DNA of 64,000 bases from contig NC_092693.1 of NCBI RefSeq assembly GCF_964275005.1, positions 23,587,122 through 23,651,121 on the forward strand, in the 5' to 3' direction. The notes under the pieces were generated by a model. The model saw only the letters and a list, made by a program, of their open reading frames with translations, was not told the DNA's origin and ran no database searches. The translations under genes were made by a program, and so were the position numbers. Below are positions 35,201 to 43,508 of this stretch, piece by piece (within the stretch, counting starts at the first letter, position 1; every line of letters starts with the position of its first letter). This DNA comes from Diadema setosum (lineage: Eukaryota; Echinodermata; Echinoidea; Diadematoida; Diadematidae).

Positions 35201-35965
35201 TTTTTGAATAAAGTGCACAGTTCTTCGACTTGCTACTGACGTATGTTAAGAGTAATATTATTTCCCCTGCCTTCTGAAAGAGAGAAGTCAAGTGTTCTTT
35301 TGTTACGGGAGAAAAATGGAAATATGTTGAATTTTCTCTATTCTTTCTTTATATCGTTGTACTCATGTGATATCACAAGCTATAGTAGTCTTTTCATCCA
35401 GCCTTGACTGAGCAGAAACTTCAAAAATTCCTAACTTTTGAACGGATTGTCCGATTTTGCTCAAACTCTCACTGATGTGTTCTACTAATATTGCTGCATT
35501 CACTCAACCCACATGTCTATGAAGGTGAACTTGTCCTTTATACAGGAGAAAAACTTGTCTCCCAACCCCTCCCGAAGCTGTGGCCACTGTACAAGCTGCA
35601 CTAATCACAGGGTTTGAGGTCTACTTTGATGTTCACTGCCGCACACATCCTGGTGAAAGCAGTGAGAAGTACTGTGTCAATACTTTGCCCTTCTCTCTTC
35701 AGGAGGCATCTATGATTTGACGGGCTCCTACACCTTGTCCCTCGTCTGCATGACGGGGTTCTTCGTCCTCTCGGCTGCCATGTTTCTCATCATTCCCTTC
35801 CGCAAGCGACTGGCGGACTTCATCGCCAAGGGCTGCCGGCCTCTCGGCCTCGGGGGACAGAGCAAGGAGGCACTTGGGGCCCGGAGCGATACCCACGGAC
35901 AAGGCTACCCCCCGGTGTCACAGGTCACCCAGTCCGCACAGAATGTCAAGGTGGATTTCCTCTGA
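10372..35965 (+). CDS. SLC16 monocarboxylate-transporter-like protein, six exons
   Basis: The exons 10372-10528, 20916-21212, 22843-23339, 28407-28632, 30877-31020 and 35703-35965 join in frame to give 527 residues. The order matches SLC16 carriers: TM1-2 (~14-74), TM3-6 (~81-193), a long cytoplasmic loop (~194-295), TM7-12 (~296-475) and a polar tail. SLC16 proteins move monocarboxylates or other small solutes across the plasma membrane. Family signatures are present but altered: the TM1 motif reads RDRWGW instead of DGGWGW, the TM4-5 stretch reads YFPNKNSTRTVSFALTG, and the usual Asp/Arg pair of TM8 is replaced by Glu342 and Lys346. The loop carries a Cys/His cluster (247-260). Family assignment is firm; paralogue and substrate are unknown. 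The six exons span 25.6 kb and several introns are full of MITEs. Confidence 0.9.
10540..11640. repeat. Intron 1 repeat-like AT-rich segment
   Basis: About 10790-11640 contains recurring GACGTCA and phrases such as TGCGTACGCGCGCG and ACGCGTACGCGTGCGC, alternating with T-rich stretches. It reads as part of the repeat that continues to 12890. No gene was found. Confidence 0.4.
11640..12890. repeat. Two tandem ~570-bp units with internal subrepeats
   Basis: Unit 1 (about 11640-12210) and unit 2 (about 12211-12890) share phrases in the same order: TATGGGAG, ATCGAGCACTA, ATGTTGTAGCTGA, CACGTCCAAAAAC, AGCTTATCTTCGATGTATT. Each holds ~130-bp subrepeats ending GGGTCAAAGGTCAT. Unit 2 is longer because it contains a 95-bp MITE. 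Confidence 0.8.
12512..12606. mobile_element. 95-bp MITE with TA target duplication
   Basis: The ends TCGTCGGTTGAGAATGATAA and the complement of TTCTCATTCTCAACAGACGA are flanked by TA on both sides. The same place in tandem unit 1 (CACATGTTTAG near 11940) lacks it, so the paralogous unit serves as an empty site. A TA duplication suggests a Tc1/mariner-type source. No coding capacity. Confidence 0.8.
13149..13806. mobile_element. CCTCCGCC-type inverted-repeat element, copy a (interrupted)
   Basis: Starts ATTACCTCCGCCAAGG and ends with CTTGGCGGAGGTCTGCGCTC and CAGAGTGCTT; the ends are short inverted repeats (CCTCCGCCAA / TTGGCGGAGG). A second copy is at 33864-34318. No transposase frame is visible. 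This copy is split by the palindromic MITE at 13382-13535. Confidence 0.7.
13382..13535. mobile_element. Palindromic MITE with G6/C6 tips, nested
   Basis: A 154-bp near-palindrome starting GGGGGGTGTTTCATCAACG and ending with its complement; both ends continue inward as GTTAGTCAGCGCTGAC or a close match. It sits inside the element at 13149-13806 and is missing from the copy at 33864-34318. Compare 37515-37641. Confidence 0.85.
14085..14340 (-). repeat. Dispersed repeat, copy a
   Basis: Read on the - strand it begins AGGGCTCGACA and contains GGCCACCAAAAGATAAGC and TTTGGTGGC, matching 23417-23640 in order but on the opposite strand. Function unknown. Confidence 0.6.
14516..14990 (+). mobile_element. 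tRNA-derived SINE, dimeric, with target duplication
   Basis: One full and one 5'-damaged unit lie head to tail with a 268-bp period. The full unit carries a tRNA-like head, A box TGGTCTAGTGG and B box GGTTCGAATCC, the internal RNA polymerase III promoter of tRNA-derived SINEs. The block is flanked by the 14-bp direct repeat ATAACATCACACAT (14502-14515 and 14991-15004). The left unit begins with inverted pieces of SINE sequence (14519-14560). The frames read on the opposite strand are artefacts. Confidence 0.85.
15225..15660. mobile_element. Degenerate AGGACAAG-family MITE
   Basis: Contains the family phrases in order (GTGGATTGGGTAAATGCAGT, AACACATCAGCAAAGTTTGA, later ATATGTTGAATTTTC and an inverted TCTCAAATTTTGCTGATG) but no intact ends. 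Compare 34979-35537. Confidence 0.55.
15661..16504. other. Intron 1, no feature recognised
   Basis: Only a C run followed by an A run (about 15935-15960) stands out; otherwise nothing is recognisable. Confidence 0.5.
16537..17100 (+). mobile_element. MITE, TTAA target duplication, family 2 copy a
   Basis: A 564-bp element bounded by TTAA at 16533-16536 and 17101-17104, with tips AGGTAGGGGATACC and the complement of GGATTCCCTACCT. A second copy in the opposite orientation lies at 25272-25823 with the same TTAA flanks. The largest frame inside is shared by both copies but shows no transposase features. Confidence 0.85.
17193..18358 (+). mobile_element. Dispersed element with hairpin head and ~300-bp tandem units
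   Basis: Begins GCTCACCTGAGCCGAAGGCT with its hairpin partner CAAGTGAGC, then a CGTCGTGCGT tract, then three ~300-bp tandem units (phrases ACCAAACTTGGCAGGTAGCA, GGAATCTTTAAAAATCTTC, AGTTTCAAGTTTGTTCATGG) and ends CCCCCGGGTCTCTTGT. TA lies at both borders. A nearly identical flanking copy at ~17115 gives the empty site CCCTTTTTATTTCTTAACCC. No coding frame. Confidence 0.75.
18359..20915. other. Intron 1 distal part
   Basis: A weak inverted pair, ATAAGCCAGTT (about 18893) and AAACTGGCTTAT (about 19322), may bound an old ~440-bp MITE. Otherwise there are only homopolymers (G run near 19777, A/T runs near 20660-20700). No coding exon found. Confidence 0.4.
20916..21212 (+). CDS. Transporter exon 2
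   Basis: Codes residues 53-151 plus one base: TM2-TM4 and the start of TM5. The acceptor is TTCGAG| and the donor G|GTGAGA; phase 1 at both ends agrees with the neighbouring exons. The exon is markedly GC-richer than the introns. Confidence 0.9.
21640..21825. repeat. Three degenerate ~70-bp units with poly-A tracts
   Basis: Units share CCACTTC(C/T)(G/A)GGTTTCTTCAG followed by an A run and (G)GCTTTTCAGCACA-like sequence. The A runs exceed 20 bases. Origin unknown. Confidence 0.5.
21826..22842. other. Intron 2 remainder
   Basis: Only homopolymer runs (G near 21868; A near 22202 and 22438; T near 22577 and 22644). No exon or transposon recognised. A pyrimidine tract leads into the exon-3 acceptor. 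Confidence 0.5.
22843..23339 (+). CDS. Transporter exon 3
   Basis: Codes residues 152-317: rest of TM5, TM6, the whole central cytoplasmic loop and most of TM7. The acceptor is CTCTCCAG| and the donor TTG|GTAAGT; the exon ends in phase 0. The loop is Lys-rich first, then a Cys/His cluster (CGKCGKFDFCECCH, 247-260), then Glu/Ser-rich. Confidence 0.9.
23417..23640 (+). repeat. Dispersed repeat, copy b
   Basis: Begins AGGGCTCGACACCAAC and contains GGCCACCAAAAGATAGCC and TTTGGTGGCCCAAC. Matches the complement of 14085-14340. Confidence 0.6.
24590..26333 (+). repeat. Tandemly organised dispersed element, interrupted
   Basis: Units of ~150 bp repeat the phrase ATTTTATTCAAACTTGCTA(T/A)GG with GACAGCGCCC(T/C)(T/C)A, and the end GAATGGGTCTCTTGTGCG resembles the end of the element at 17193-18358. 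The family-2 MITE at 25272-25823 is inserted in it. No coding frame. Confidence 0.6.
25272..25823 (-). mobile_element. MITE, TTAA target duplication, family 2 copy b
   Basis: A 552-bp element with tips AGGTAGGGAATCCC and GGTATCCCCTACCT, flanked by TTAA at 25268-25271 and 25824-25827. Inverted relative to the copy at 16537-17100 and nested in a tandem repeat. Confidence 0.85.
26962..27722 (+). mobile_element. 3' end of a CR1/L2-type LINE (non-LTR retrotransposon)
   Basis: The frame at about 26962-27309 encodes the typical end of a LINE reverse transcriptase ORF: HLDYCSIIWMNAGKTLLTKI, then NVLQKRALHAV, then VEPVEIRWKKEAALFIFKLL. It is followed by a ~400-bp 3'UTR ending in a short AATAAACA-type tandem tail (about 27703-27722). 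The 5' part is missing, the usual truncated state of genomic LINE copies. The exact clade is uncertain. Confidence 0.8.
27723..28406. other. Intron 3 end, with a short dispersed module
   Basis: At 28200-28262 a module ACTTATATAGCGCTTAGTAC followed by TGACGTTTCTAAGCGC recurs (with changes) at about 5165-5210. No exon otherwise until the CAG acceptor at 28404-28406. Confidence 0.5.
28407..28632 (+). CDS. Transporter exon 4
   Basis: Codes residues 318-392 plus one base: end of TM7, TM8 and TM9. The acceptor is ACCCAG| and the donor ATGA|GTGAGG. In place of the conserved TM8 Asp...Arg, the sequence reads GGEMVGKALL (Glu342, Lys346). Confidence 0.9.
29352..30455 (-). mobile_element. AGGACAAG-family MITE, split by a SINE dimer
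   Basis: The left end AGGACAAGTTCACTTTCATA follows TTGA; the right end CTGGTCCT precedes TTAA. The two halves match the intact element at 34979-35537 in order, separated by SINE sequence at 29530-30067. Confidence 0.7.
29530..30067 (+). mobile_element. tRNA-derived SINE, recent tandem dimer
   Basis: Two nearly identical 268-bp units start at 29534 and 29802, each with A box TGGTCTAGTGG and B box GGTTCGAATCC. The high similarity between units points to a recent tandem duplication or a dimeric master. Same family as 14516-14990, and a 3' fragment lies near 58299-58327. Confidence 0.85.
30877..31020 (+). CDS. Transporter exon 5
   Basis: Codes residues 393-440 plus one base: TM10 and most of TM11 (VFNTVPFGLSIELFG, then FSYGSGYIIGSVIPG). 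The acceptor is TATCAG|; an alternative AG at ~30881-30882 would drop two residues. The donor is CCAG|GTTAGG, weaker than the other donors. Confidence 0.85.
31031..31610. repeat. Polypyrimidine tract, part 1
   Basis: About 580 bases that are almost entirely C and T on the + strand, starting some 10 bases after the exon-5 donor. The 242-residue Ser/Pro/Leu frame over it is low-complexity. Confidence 0.95.
31619..32067. mobile_element. MITE inserted in the polypyrimidine tract
   Basis: The left end AGACTAGCGAAAAGATTGAG and the complement of CTTGATCTTTTGCAAGTGTC at the right are imperfect ~38-bp inverted repeats. C/T-only sequence lies on both sides, so the tract was continuous before insertion. 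Confidence 0.65.
32068..32245. repeat. Polypyrimidine tract, part 2
   Basis: Continues the C/T tract. It includes two tandem ~66-bp copies of CTCATCTCCTCCCTYCCCCA followed by CTCCTCTCCTTTCTCC. Confidence 0.9.
32246..33863. other. Intron 5, no feature recognised
   Basis: Holds a C run near 32472, an A-rich CAAAAAAC stretch at about 32775-32860 and a T run near 33774. No exon or clear transposon. Confidence 0.5.
33864..34318. mobile_element. CCTCCGCC-type inverted-repeat element, copy b
   Basis: Starts ATTACCTCCGCCAAAAGAGG and ends CTTGGCGGAGGTCTGCGCTC. It contains ACTAAAGTGCGTGCTCTA and the palindrome GCGTGGCGCGCCACGC, and lacks the insertion seen in the copy at 13149-13806. Confidence 0.75.
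34979..35537. mobile_element. MITE, AGGACAAG family, intact copy
   Basis: A 559-bp palindromic element with tips AGGACAAGTTCACCTTCATA and its complement, flanked by TTAA on the left and TTAT on the right. Other copies or fragments are at 7980-8640, 15225-15660 and 29352-30455. Confidence 0.85.
35703..35965 (+). CDS. Transporter exon 6, terminal
   Basis: Codes residues 441-527 and the stop: end of TM11 (GGIYDLTGSY), TM12 and a ~50-residue cytoplasmic tail rich in Gly, Gln and Ser. The acceptor is CTCTCTTCAG|. The final residues NVKVDFL do not match a PDZ ligand. Confidence 0.9.
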
Positions 35966-36242
35966 AATTGAATTTGCAGATGTTTTCGTGTGTTCATATG
36001 TAGTGACCAAGTCACCATTTTACCTACTGATGAAATTTCAAATGGGAAATCAAAAATGAGGTCCATTTGCACATCCAAAGTTTGATATTTAAAGTGAAAA
36101 CAAAGGTCTGGTAAGGGCCTGAGAACCCGTCTGGCACCATTTCATATTTGCTTGCAATATATCGAAAGAGTCTACAAAGAAACGTACCTGGCTGACGCGG
36201 TTTGCCGGAATGATGAGTCGTTTTGGAGTATTTTGAGAAAAA

Positions 36243-36271
36243 TAATAAAAGTCGGTAGACCGACTTTTATT
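36243..36271. other. Perfect hairpin containing AATAAA on both strands
   Basis: AATAAAAGTCGGT and its exact complement ACCGACTTTTATT are separated by two bases. It lies 278 bases after the transporter stop and offers AATAAA (36243 region) in both orientations, so it may serve as a polyadenylation site for that gene. It could also be the tip of an unrecognised element. Confidence 0.5.
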
Positions 36272-36399
36272 TCAGAAGGCTCCAGACTAACTCGGTCACA
36301 GGGAAAACTCGACCCTATTTCAGACAATTTACACACAGTTCGTCATCGCCGTGTTCATCAGTACTCTATAATACCACGGGTACCATAACGAGGCCTTAC

Positions 36400-36810
36400 T
36401 GAGCAGACAGGAAAGTGCGTGCTAATCCTGTACAAAACAAATGGACAGCGCGCGATCCTCAAGCCTACTACTAGTAGTATACGCACATCACCTCAGTTGC
36501 TGAGACGCGTGGTCTTTGAAGTTTTTGTTGTTGTTTATCAAGCGTCTTTGATTGTTTTTAGAGGTGCTTGAGAGGCGCACACTAATTTTGCATGCGCGCC
36601 AAAGAGGTTTTTGATGCGCGCGTTGTAACAACTCGGACCATTACTGCGAGTAGCCAGAACGCTATAATGTAGTTTGTACAGGCCGCTCCCATATGCATAG
36701 TACACCACACTGTACAATCCAGAGGGACAACCAATACAACTCATCCCGCCGTCAAGCAAAGCGAGGCCGAATTATCCCCGAGTCCGAGTCTAGCCTGACC
36801 CCGTTCGGGT
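36400..36810 (+). promoter_or_regulatory. CpG-richer segment ending in a strong donor-like site
   Basis: CpG dinucleotides are locally enriched (GCGCGCGATCC, CATGCGCGCC, GATGCGCGCG) and the segment ends TTCGG|GTAAGT at 36809. It could be a promoter with an untranslated first exon for an unknown + strand transcript. No downstream coding exon was found. Confidence 0.2.
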
Positions 36811-37514
36811 AAGTTCTGAGACTGAACGTTTTTGGTTAATATTTCCCATTTTCGTCGTTACCCATCGAATATCTTGCTATTACAGCGTTATTCCGCACAT
36901 TTCCTAGGCATAAGTTCACATTTTGGAGCAAAATTTGACAACTTTTGCAGGCGTACCAGAACTTTTTTGGGGCTTTAACTACCTCCTGTCAACATTCTAA
37001 AGTGTGGGCATGTTTTGAAATGAAACATTTTTTTTAGTTTTCTGTAGTATGTTGCTCATGGTATTTTGAATTGAGCTGTTCTGTCTCGAGTACCAGATCT
37101 CCTGAGCGCTTTGCCTATGTGTAAAAATTCAACAACCGTTATATTAAGGTTGTTTATTTAATGGTCTTCATTCTTGCTGCTGCTGTGGGAGGCTTATAGA
37201 AATAGTAAAGAGGCAATGTCATTACGATTGGAAAGAGAATTGTGAAAATTGCTGGCATTGAAAACAAAGCAGAAGAGTATTTGATGACTCTTTTTAGACT
37301 TTTGTTGTTACTGACTGGTCAACGTCAGTGATTTTAATGCATCATAGCAAAAGACTAGGGGCCACACAGGACAGATAACTTGGCCAGTCACATTTCATCT
37401 TTGAATGGATGCTCTGCACTCCTGTTTGGCTTGATCTCAAAGGGACGTTTCTACGTTAGAGGCAAAGCTTGTGGTTGGTTGGTTGGTGCAGTGTGTTCAG
37501 GGATAGTGATTCTT

Positions 37515-37641
37515 GGGGGGCATTCCATGAAGTGTTTTGTCAGATATTTCATCTGACAAACTGTTATAAGCCACTGAAATCCTTGCATCTGATTGGCCGA
37601 GAGCAAATTTTTCGGACAAAACACTTCATGAACTGCCCCCC
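37515..37641. mobile_element. 127-bp palindromic MITE with G6/C6 tips
   Basis: Starts GGGGGGCATTCCATGAAGTG and ends with the near-complement CACTTCATGAACTGCCCCCC. Same architecture as 13382-13535 but a different internal sequence. Confidence 0.85.
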
Positions 37642-38485
37642 TGGTCTCTGTCGAAACAGAGTTCCATCTGTCCTGCGTATTTTACTACCTGCCGACAAAG
37701 CATACACTTGTGAAACAGTGTGCTGAATTGTGCCGTATGTGATGTGACTGCAAAGCTGTGAGAATGCGTATTTTTGCGAGAAAGAGAGGATGGCTGTCAC
37801 ATACAGAGTGATTGAAAATGATATACTGATAAAAGAAGGCTCACATTTTATGACCAATTCTGTCAAAGTTACAAAGGCCAAAGGTTACAAAGACTCATTT
37901 AATTTTGTGCCAGCATAATTCATTCTGTTAAGTTACAAGTAGATGATATTGTGTTGATAGTCTGCAGAGCATTTCATTATAACAGTATTTTATATTATTA
38001 AGGTATTATATCAATGGGTCAAGATCTTGTCCGAAATGTTCTCATTAGCAATTGTTTTAGGGGGAAAAGCACACATAGAGAAGCAAGTCAGGATGAGGGT
38101 AATATGTGGAATTAAGTGTGGAAATAGAGAACAATATGAATTTAAGAATTATATATATATTTATATGAAACATTGTAAGTTTTTAGCATATGCAAGGACA
38201 TATGTTATTATTTTGCAACAGTATTGTAGAATATGCAGTGCACTTGTTCATGGAAATATTTCCTGTACTGCAGTCGAGTAGACTATGCTTGCTGTTGCCC
38301 TATCTTTATTCTAGACATGAAAAGAGAAAAAGAAAAGACAAACTGAAATGCAGCGTTGTTAGCCTCAGTGTTAAGCATAGTCTGACAAAGTGACTTGCTA
38401 TGGCTCATGTGTAATGAGATGTGTTATATATGCATGCACAGTTCATGCAATTCATATAGTATACTGGATGGCAGTGATTGGGAGT

Positions 38486-38635
38486 CCAGGGAATATTGCA
38501 CGAGTTAGGGCCAATATTGCACGAGTTATGGCCAATATTGCACGAGTTAGGGCCATTATTGCACGAGTTAGGGCCAATATGGCACAAATTGAAGATGAGT
38601 GCAATATTGGCCCTAACATATGCAGTTTTCCCTGG
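38486..38635. mobile_element. Inverted-repeat element containing a 21-bp tandem repeat
   Basis: Outer ends CCAGGGAA and TTCCCTGG enclose four copies of a 21-bp unit (ATTGCACGAGTTAGGGCCAA plus T), and the unit is present once inverted (GTGCAATATTGGCCCTAAC) near the right end. The 7-residue peptide repeats read over it are a by-product of the period. Confidence 0.8.
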
Positions 38636-41600
38636 TATTCCAAGAAGTAAAGCCATCTGAGGTAATTGTTCTTATCAATGATCATTATCTGTGGAAGGCA
38701 TAACGTGTAAAAAGTAGTTGCAGGGATTTGAAGTAGACTCTGCTCTGAAAAAAGTAGTGACTTGCACTTGTAACAAGAGTTCATGCACTTAGCAAAAGCA
38801 TCTGTGCACATCCGTGCACAGTGGCTTCAACCTATACAACAAAGCAGATTACTAACAGCTCTGAATGAACAGTAATGCTTGTTTCACATCATGGGAAAAT
38901 GAACATGGTTGTCACAATTGTATATATCAGGCAGGTTCTTTGTTTCTGTGCATGTGAGATACATGTTGTACGCATGTTTTGGATAAGAGGTCACTCAGGC
39001 TGTGTGCCTTTCATCGCCCCCTGAAATACTGCAGAAAAGTTGGACACCAGTTAGCTGAAGTATTACTCAAAAGTTAAAGAAACAGAATGTTACATTCCAG
39101 CCTTTATAGCAAAGAGTCACAAACATTAGTGGAAGCCAGTCTGCAAGGCATGTCTACCAGTATTTGTATTTCTATTCTGAATTTTTATCGTTGTAGATGG
39201 TGGATGTAATGTAGTCTTGATACAAAGATGCATTCATGTAGATTTAATGTTCATCAATTTTTATTCCACTCTGCTTAGAATATAATTTCTGCATTTAGTA
39301 CTAGTATTTAAAGTTTAAAGGGTTCACAAATGATAAATTGATACTGTAGGTGGTGATATTATTGTGCATTAGAATTTTCATGGTGAGCAATTTGTGGGTT
39401 CTCAAGTTCATGTGGTGCAACTGCTTCCTTGTATGTTTTCATCCAATTCACAGAAGACAGGGTTTAGTGTGACATCCCTATTTACTCTAGTACACACAAA
39501 TGATCCATTTGAATGTACACTCACAGGTAATCTATGAGTACTACTGTAGTTGTATTTATATGCTGATGAAGTGCACAGTTCAACCCATTCAAAGTCTGCT
39601 TTGACAGTCCTGAAGATATTTTCACCGGTTTTCAGATTCACACAAGCCAGAAGTAGCATGAAATAGGCAAAAATGTAAGTGAATGCTTCCAAATAATTTT
39701 TTTTTTCCATTTCCTGTGTGAGGTTACAATCCAGTTAATTCCCAATCTTCATTTTGTGTCCTCTTATGAAACTAACACCACTCTTTGTCAAAAAGCTGCA
39801 AGTGTGCAGAGGGGTGACCCTGTGGTGACCTTCAGTGGAATTTAAATCTGTTCAGTGCATGATTGACTGCTGTACAAAGATTAATAATTCAAAGACTTGC
39901 AAATTTTTTTGTAGTGTACGTTAAGCGGTGCATGGTTGACTGTCAACTTGAGGTTGCCGTCATGCTTGAAATTCTTCCAAACTTTAAACCCGTGTTTACC
40001 TTTTCATAGAGCTGTCACTTCATGAATGAAGAATTACAGGAAATGGGGGGGGGGGGGGGGTCAAGAAATTCCCCCTTTCCCTGCCTGTACCGTTTCCCAT
40101 GGTTTTCATTATGGGAGGAGGATGCGTGGTTTATGTTCTGGTCCAAAAGAGTTTTATTCAGCAGGTTTGCTATCATGCCACATATCTTTTTAGTAGAGGC
40201 AAAGCACAATGACCCTTTGATAAGACATAAAGTGTAGGTCCCGTGTGTTATAATGAACAGAGTAAAATCGAACAAGTAAGACTGGGCTTCATCCATGTTG
40301 GATGATATAAGAGAAGTTGATGATATCATTGTGCTACAAGCTTCCCTTCCTGTTGATCTATACAATCCGTACTTACAAAGCGTTACTAAATACGCACTAT
40401 GTTTGACTGAAATAGATTTGGATGAAATGAATTAGGTCTTAAATGAAATAATGCTGGAATAATATGTAATAATGACATGTAAGGGAGAGGCAAGCTGTAG
40501 TACCATTTGTTAAGTTGTTTTTCTCTGTATGCGTGTGGTGTACAGACCATAAATTAATTGGTTATGAGGTGATGCTTTCACCTCATCAGTTTGCACGTGT
40601 GATTTTGACCAGTATCGCTTTGATGTGAATGCATTTCAGATGTCTAATTTCCACAATGTTTAGTCCTAAATCCAATTTCAGTGAAAATTTTCTACCAGTC
40701 CTCTGTGTTGGATTCTTCTACTTTCTTTCTGTACCAAAGATAATGTAGTCGTTCAATGGGTTGTTCACTTTTACATGCACTTTTATTAGAGACCATTCCA
40801 TATGATGAACACTTGCTTGGAGTTCAAATTCCTTGTTGATGATGGCCAAATTAGCATCATGATTTCATAAAGCTTTCTGTCTCTGCCTGTACTTACCAGA
40901 AATATTTTCTCATATCCAATGGGGAAAAAAAGCACCCAAATATGTTATGCATTCCCCTGTGTAGAATTGTAATGCTTATAGATTGTAGTACTTTTTTATG
41001 TGTATAAATGCCAAAAATTTGAAGAATTAGTGCAACGAGTCAAACTAGTTGTTGAATCAAATGATGATTATAATATGCTGGTTAGGATTTTATGGTGTCT
41101 TACAGAGCTTGGGTTATTCTGACCGTATGGGTGCAATGATTGAAACTCACTACAGAGCACTACAGTTAATGTAGGTTTGATGGTAGGCCAATTTACTGAA
41201 GGCATTACTAACCTTTTTTTTTTTTTTTCACTTCCATTGTCAGAAAAAAAAACCCTGTCAAACAGAGATGTGTCTGTATTTTCATTTTTCTGTGTTCAAA
41301 ATCTGTGCCAAATAGCCTACAGTTGTGTTTTGTGTCAAGCATGAAAGGAAGATTTGAAAGTATTTGTGCACTCAGCACACAGTGCACACAGTGTATCACT
41401 AAGTGACTGTATAATATGTGTTGATTGTTCTGTGAGTAAAGGTAGTGTTAAAAGCTCTAGCAATGATATTGTTCTGTGCCACAGATTTTGAAGGGAAATA
41501 CACCCAGCACTGCAGAAGAACATTCATCTCTTGCTTCCATGTGTTTTCCTTCCAACTGCTCCCTTTGGATGATTTGTGTAAGACTGTTAAAATGCAGCAG

Positions 41601-41651
41601 AGGCAAAGCATGATGCTGTACCTGTGGAGACACAACAACAAACCACATCTA

Positions 41652-41837
41652 CAGTGCACTCCCGATATAACGAACACCATTATAACGAAATTCCGGCTAC
41701 AATGAAGTAAAAATTGAGGCCGCAACATTATCCACACTGTGTGTTTTTATTGTTTATTTGTTCTGTTATAACAAAATTTCGATATAACAAAAGAGAACTG
41801 CCGATCCCGAGGACTTCGTGATAACGGGAGTCCACTG
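41652..41837. mobile_element. pogo/Tigger-like MITE, copy a
   Basis: A 186-bp element with tips CAGTGCACTCCCGATATAAC and GTGATAACGGGAGTCCACTG, flanked by TA. CAGT...CTC.CG.TATAACGAA tips with TA duplications are characteristic of pogo/Tigger (Tc1/mariner superfamily). No transposase. Confidence 0.85.
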
Positions 41838-42837
41838 TATATTGAAAGCTATCAGTAGCTTATAGAGAGCACACATCTCTCCATATTCAAACAGATTACT
41901 GAATGGAATGTTCACACACACACACACACACACAAAGAAAAAACCCCACCCATCAAGGATACCATGGTAATGGACCTCATTAGAGTATGTGTACCAACGT
42001 GTGATGTCATAGCCATTCATTGCCAGTGAAACTGTGAACAACAACCTCGCCTAGCCTGAATAATTATCTGCAGACACTATTGTCGCTAATAATCAAGCCT
42101 GCATCTGGTTCCAACCCGAGCAGAACCCAACAAAAGACTGTGACAAAATCATCTCCACACAAGGAATCTATTGTGCCCATAATAGCCCTCAAATATTCCT
42201 CGTGAGATTTCAATAACAGTCCAGAATAAAAGTACTATTGTACTTCTGTTGAAATGAGCCATAACAGAGCTGGGTAAAAATCAGGTCAGTTTGGGCAGTT
42301 TTTAGTCAATCCAGACTGGCATCTACTTCCAAAGTATTTTTAATTCTTGCCCAAGCAAAATGTATAGGTCCATTTGATATGATTTTAGAATGTGTGACCA
42401 CTGTCGGTGGAAATGGACATAAACGAAAAATGCACAAACAAAATGAACACAATGAATAAAGATAGCAATGCACATAGCACGATGCTCTGATGTATTCTGA
42501 ACTTTTTTGCATGCCTTGATCTTGCTTGCTGGTGAATGTCACGGTCAAGAAGCAAACCTAACCCACCTTAAGTGTGTACTTCCACATCCGTCTGTGTATC
42601 AGGCGGTACAAAGTTCACTCAAAATCATTGTAATGTGTCAATCATGCAACCAAATAGCAATGACATGGAAACAAATCTCTTCACTTGACCTGTGTGTACA
42701 TAGATATGATGTAGAAAAGATTATAGAAACCATGGGTTATTGATAAATACATGGATAGATGTAAGCACATAGATAGTAGAAAAGAGCACATTGTTGATAA
42801 AAGGCATATATACATGTACAATGTATATCTATCAATC

Positions 42838-43010
42838 TATCTATCTCTCTATATACATACACACACATTTGTGCACACATACATAATATACATACATACA
42901 GACCTATATACATACATACATGTACATATATACATACCCCTACATACACACCAACACACAAACCTATACTTTTAATAATTGTTATATTCATACACACACA
43001 CACAATACAT
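42838..43010. repeat. Mixed (TC/TA/CA)n simple repeat
   Basis: Runs of TCTATCTATC, ATACATAC and CACACA with many variants. Confidence 0.9.
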
Positions 43011-43102
43011 ACGGACTTGCGCTAACATTGTGTACGAGAGCCATGCGGTTCCTGCGTGCAGTCCATATAGGAAGATCAAGATAGGAGTTGGAACTACTGG
43101 TA

Positions 43103-43273
43103 CAGTGCACTACCATTATAACGAAATTCCAGTTACAACGAAGTAAAAATTCAGGCCACAACGTTATCGGCTCCATGTATCTTAATTGTTTATTTGTTCG
43201 GTTATAACGAAATTTCGATATAACGAAAGAAAACTGCCGGTCCCGAGGACTTTGTTATAACGGGAGTCCACTG
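43103..43273. mobile_element. pogo/Tigger-like MITE, copy b
   Basis: A 171-bp element with tips CAGTGCACTACCATTATAAC and TTATAACGGGAGTCCACTG and TA on both sides. Alignable end to end with 41652-41837. Confidence 0.85.
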
Positions 43274-43508
43274 TAATAAAATGTAAAGCTGTGTGATAGC
43301 ACATCGTACTCCGCATAAAAGGGACAGGGAGGGAGAGGAGGAGAGATAGAGAAAATGGAGACAGGAGGGAGAGGGTGGGGTGGAGGAAAGAGATACAGAC
43401 AGAGACAGACAGACAGACAGACAGAGAGATAGTGATGGGGGGTGGGGGTGGAGAACTTTCCTACAGCAATGTATCCAGTACTAGGCCAGAATGAGCTGGC
43501 CATATCAA

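Larger units (their letters stand above)
36811..41645. other. Intergenic, no gene recognised
   Basis: Apart from the MITEs at 37515-37641 and 38486-38635 the interval shows only homopolymers (G run near 40045, T run near 41214). The longest frame worth naming, 39710-39408 on the - strand (100 codons), starts with a hydrophobic leader-like stretch but has no splice or family support. Confidence 0.5.

Noticed and set aside
38486..38600. CRISPR-like array
   Set aside because: The units are adjacent 21-bp repeats without unique spacers, in animal DNA.
38390..38811. Frames with seven-residue repeats (HELGPIL, ARVRANI)
   Set aside because: The 21-bp tandem unit forces heptapeptide periodicity in every frame; no start, splice or conservation support.
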